A DNA stretch of 7,324 nucleotides, taken from NCBI GenBank assembly GCA_003104895.1, contig PQAG01000076.1, positions 1-7,324 on the forward strand, in the 5' to 3' direction. The position numbers and the translations under genes were made by a program. Source of the DNA: Nitrosomonadales bacterium. Lineage in GTDB: Bacteria; Pseudomonadota; Gammaproteobacteria; Burkholderiales; Sulfuricellaceae. Below, in pieces: positions 6,021-7,324 of the stretch. A model generated the notes under the pieces. It worked only from the letters and a program-made list of their open reading frames with translations, did not search any database and was not told where the DNA came from. Numbering within the stretch: the stretch's first letter is position 1; each line of letters starts with the position of its first letter.

Positions 6021-7189
6021 AGGCCGGTCCGATGCGCGCGGTGGGTAAAGAAAATGCCGCTGGGGCTGTCTGCCTGCAGATCGCCCAGCCTGGCAAAGCT
6101 CTCGCTGTCGTAAATTTCCACCCGGTTCTCGTCGCGCAGCGAAAGCCAGGCATGCTCGCCGCGTGGCGTGAATTCAATATGCAGCACGCCCTTGCCGGGC
6201 TTGAAAGTGTGAACGATCTTGCGGCTCGGCACGTCGATCACCTGCACCGTATCGTTGTGGGGGAAAGCAAAATTCACCCACACCTGGCGGTTATCCGGCC
6301 GCGCCACCACGAATACCGGCTGGCCATGCACCGGGATGCGCCCGGTTTCGTTCCAGCGGTTCTGGTCCACCACCAGCACCTCGTGACGACCCACCGCCGG
6401 CACCAGAAGCTCATTCCCGGTGGCCGCCCAGCCCTCGAGGTGCGGCATCTTGAATACCGGCAGCTTTTGCTCGCCCCTGCCATAGCCGTTCAGGACGCGC
6501 TTCACCCCTGCCGGGATATTCCACAAGTCGAGCATGGCGAGGCCGTCCTCGCCGAACAGCCCCGCCAGGTAATAGCGCCCATCGGCGGTGATCATGGCAT
6601 CGTAAGGTTCCTTGCCGATGTTCCTGAATTTCTGCAGCACGGGAGAGGCCGGGGTTTTCATGTCCGCCACCCAGATTTCACCTGATTCGAACAGGCTCCA
6701 CACGAAGCGGTTACCCGGCGCGTCCACCAGCCCCACCACCTTGGAAGGCTTGCCTGCTGCGTCCAGCGCAGGGATATCCGCCACCAGATCCAGCGTATTG
6801 GAATCGAAAACCTTGACCCCGCCCGGCGTATAGTTGGCCACCGCGACCAGCTTGCCGTCCTGGGAAATGGCGCCGCCGATGCTGTTGCCGGACTGCAATA
6901 CGCGCTTGACGATGCGCAGTTCCAGCAGGTCCACCTTGCTCAGGCCGCCGTCGCGGCCAAATACGTAGGCGTAGCGGCCATCACGGGAATAATTCACCGA
7001 GGCATGGGATAGATCACCGAGGCCGGCAACCTTGCCGAGCATGGAACGCCCGCTGGTTTCCACGACTTCCACCCGGCCCGTGGCGCGCTCGATCACCACG
7101 CCCAGATCACCCGTGCCGCGCAGTTGCGGCGCAGCGCAAGCGGAAAGCAGGGAGATTGCAAGCGCCGCAAACAGGGCTTTAACGCTCAT
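6017..7189 (-). CDS. nirF: NirF, heme d1 biosynthesis propeller lipoprotein
   Basis: NirF is a periplasmic protein with a beta-propeller related to the d1 domain of NirS. It is required for heme d1 and is thought to bind a didecarboxysiroheme-type intermediate. The 390-residue product begins MSVKALFAALAISLLSAC, a lipoprotein signal peptide with lipobox LSAC and Cys18 as the anchored residue, so it should be tethered to the membrane. LGDLSHASVNYSRDGRYAYV (59-78) contains His62, which aligns with the proximal d1-ligand region of NirS/NirN and probably equals the essential His described in Paracoccus NirF. Propeller repeats follow to the end (DSNTLDLVADI, DVPSRKIVHTF, YDSESFARLGDL). The ATG at 7189 has AAAGGA 7 bases upstream and overlaps the nirC end by 11 bp. 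An in-frame TTG start at 7300 would add 37 residues that have no signal-peptide character and lie over nirC, so it is rejected. Confidence 0.95.
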   Translation of the reverse strand: MSVKALFAALAISLLSACAAPQLRGTGDLGVVIERATGRVEVVETSGRSMLGKVAGLGDLSHASVNYSRDGRYAYVFGRDGGLSKVDLLELRIVKRVLQSGNSIGGAISQDGKLVAVANYTPGGVKVFDSNTLDLVADIPALDAAGKPSKVVGLVDAPGNRFVWSLFESGEIWVADMKTPASPVLQKFRNIGKEPYDAMITADGRYYLAGLFGEDGLAMLDLWNIPAGVKRVLNGYGRGEQKLPVFKMPHLEGWAATGNELLVPAVGRHEVLVVDQNRWNETGRIPVHGQPVFVVARPDNRQVWVNFAFPHNDTVQVIDVPSRKIVHTFKPGKGVLHIEFTPRGEHAWLSLRDENRVEIYDSESFARLGDLQADSPSGIFFTHRAHRTGL

Positions 7190-7324
7190 CAGGAAATCCT
7201 TTCTGCAACTTGTCCACGATCCACCTGGCTTCATTTTCGTTGAGGAAGGCGCCCCAGGGCGGCATCGGCGTGCCAGGGCGGCCATGGAGAATGGTCGCAA
7301 CCAGGCTCTCAGCCGGCTTGTCGC
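7179..7324 (-). CDS. nirC: NirC, cytochrome c55X, C-terminal fragment (5' end cut by window)
   Basis: Only the last 47 residues are present: DKPAESLVATILHGRPGTPM, then PPWGAFLNENEARWIVDKLQ, then KGFPDER and stop. ILHGRPGTPMPPW matches the region around the axial Met of small class I cytochromes c, and the closing ARWIVDKLQ helix is the usual last helix. With nirF directly following, NirC is the clear call: a small periplasmic monoheme cytochrome that can donate electrons to NirS and has been proposed to serve heme d1 maturation. The heme-binding CxxCH lies outside the window. The stop is 11 bp inside nirF. Confidence 0.85.
   Translation of the reverse strand, partial: DKPAESLVATILHGRPGTPMPPWGAFLNENEARWIVDKLQKGFPDER

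Noticed and set aside
7190..7300. Longer NirF starting at a TTG at 7300
   Set aside because: The added 37 residues overlap nirC coding sequence and would bury the lipoprotein signal peptide. The ATG at 7189 has a good ribosome site.

Overview
The window is part of a nir cluster for making heme d1, the cofactor of cytochrome cd1 nitrite reductase (NirS). Every gene lies on the minus strand, so transcription runs from high to low coordinates. In that order the genes are: the end of nirC (cytochrome c), nirF, a fused nirDL, nirG, a secreted protein with two NarX/PilJ-type sensor domains, a 235-bp intergenic region with an FNR/DNR-type box, a diheme c4-like cytochrome, nirH, a second FNR/DNR-type promoter, nirJ, and the first 389 codons of nirN, which runs off the left edge. 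nirS and nirE are not in the window.

The gene content points to a denitrifying proteobacterium. The NirDL fusion, the c4-type cytochrome, the high GC and a dispersed palindrome of the CCGCAAAG type suggest a betaproteobacterium, possibly a sulfur- or iron-oxidising Nitrosomonadales relative. That placement is inference, not something the sequence proves.

Layout. Positions 7324-4579 form a tightly packed block: nirC and nirF overlap by 11 bp, and nirF/nirDL and nirDL/nirG each overlap by 4 bp as ATGA. The NIT/PilJ-domain gene follows 17 bp after nirG (4561-3770). The 3769-3535 gap holds a perfect TTGAT-N4-ATCAA box. The cytochrome (3534-2881) and nirH (2876-2403) are 4 bp apart. The 2402-2312 gap holds a near-perfect FNR/DNR box with a -10 element at class II spacing. 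nirJ (2311-1160) overlaps the putative nirN start by 8 bp, and a palindromic repeat occupies 1061-1150 at the nirN 5' end.

How the genes work together. NirD, NirL, NirG and NirH modules decarboxylate siroheme to 12,18-didecarboxysiroheme. NirJ (radical SAM) removes the two propionates and NirF acts on the intermediate in the periplasm. NirN oxidises dihydro-heme d1 to heme d1 and hands it to NirS. NirC and the c4-like cytochrome are c-type electron carriers. The unexplained member is the secreted twin NIT/PilJ-domain protein. It carries two NarX P-box-like motifs, has no membrane or signalling module, and sits inside the pathway, so it is the best candidate here for an undescribed component that senses or binds nitrogen oxides.
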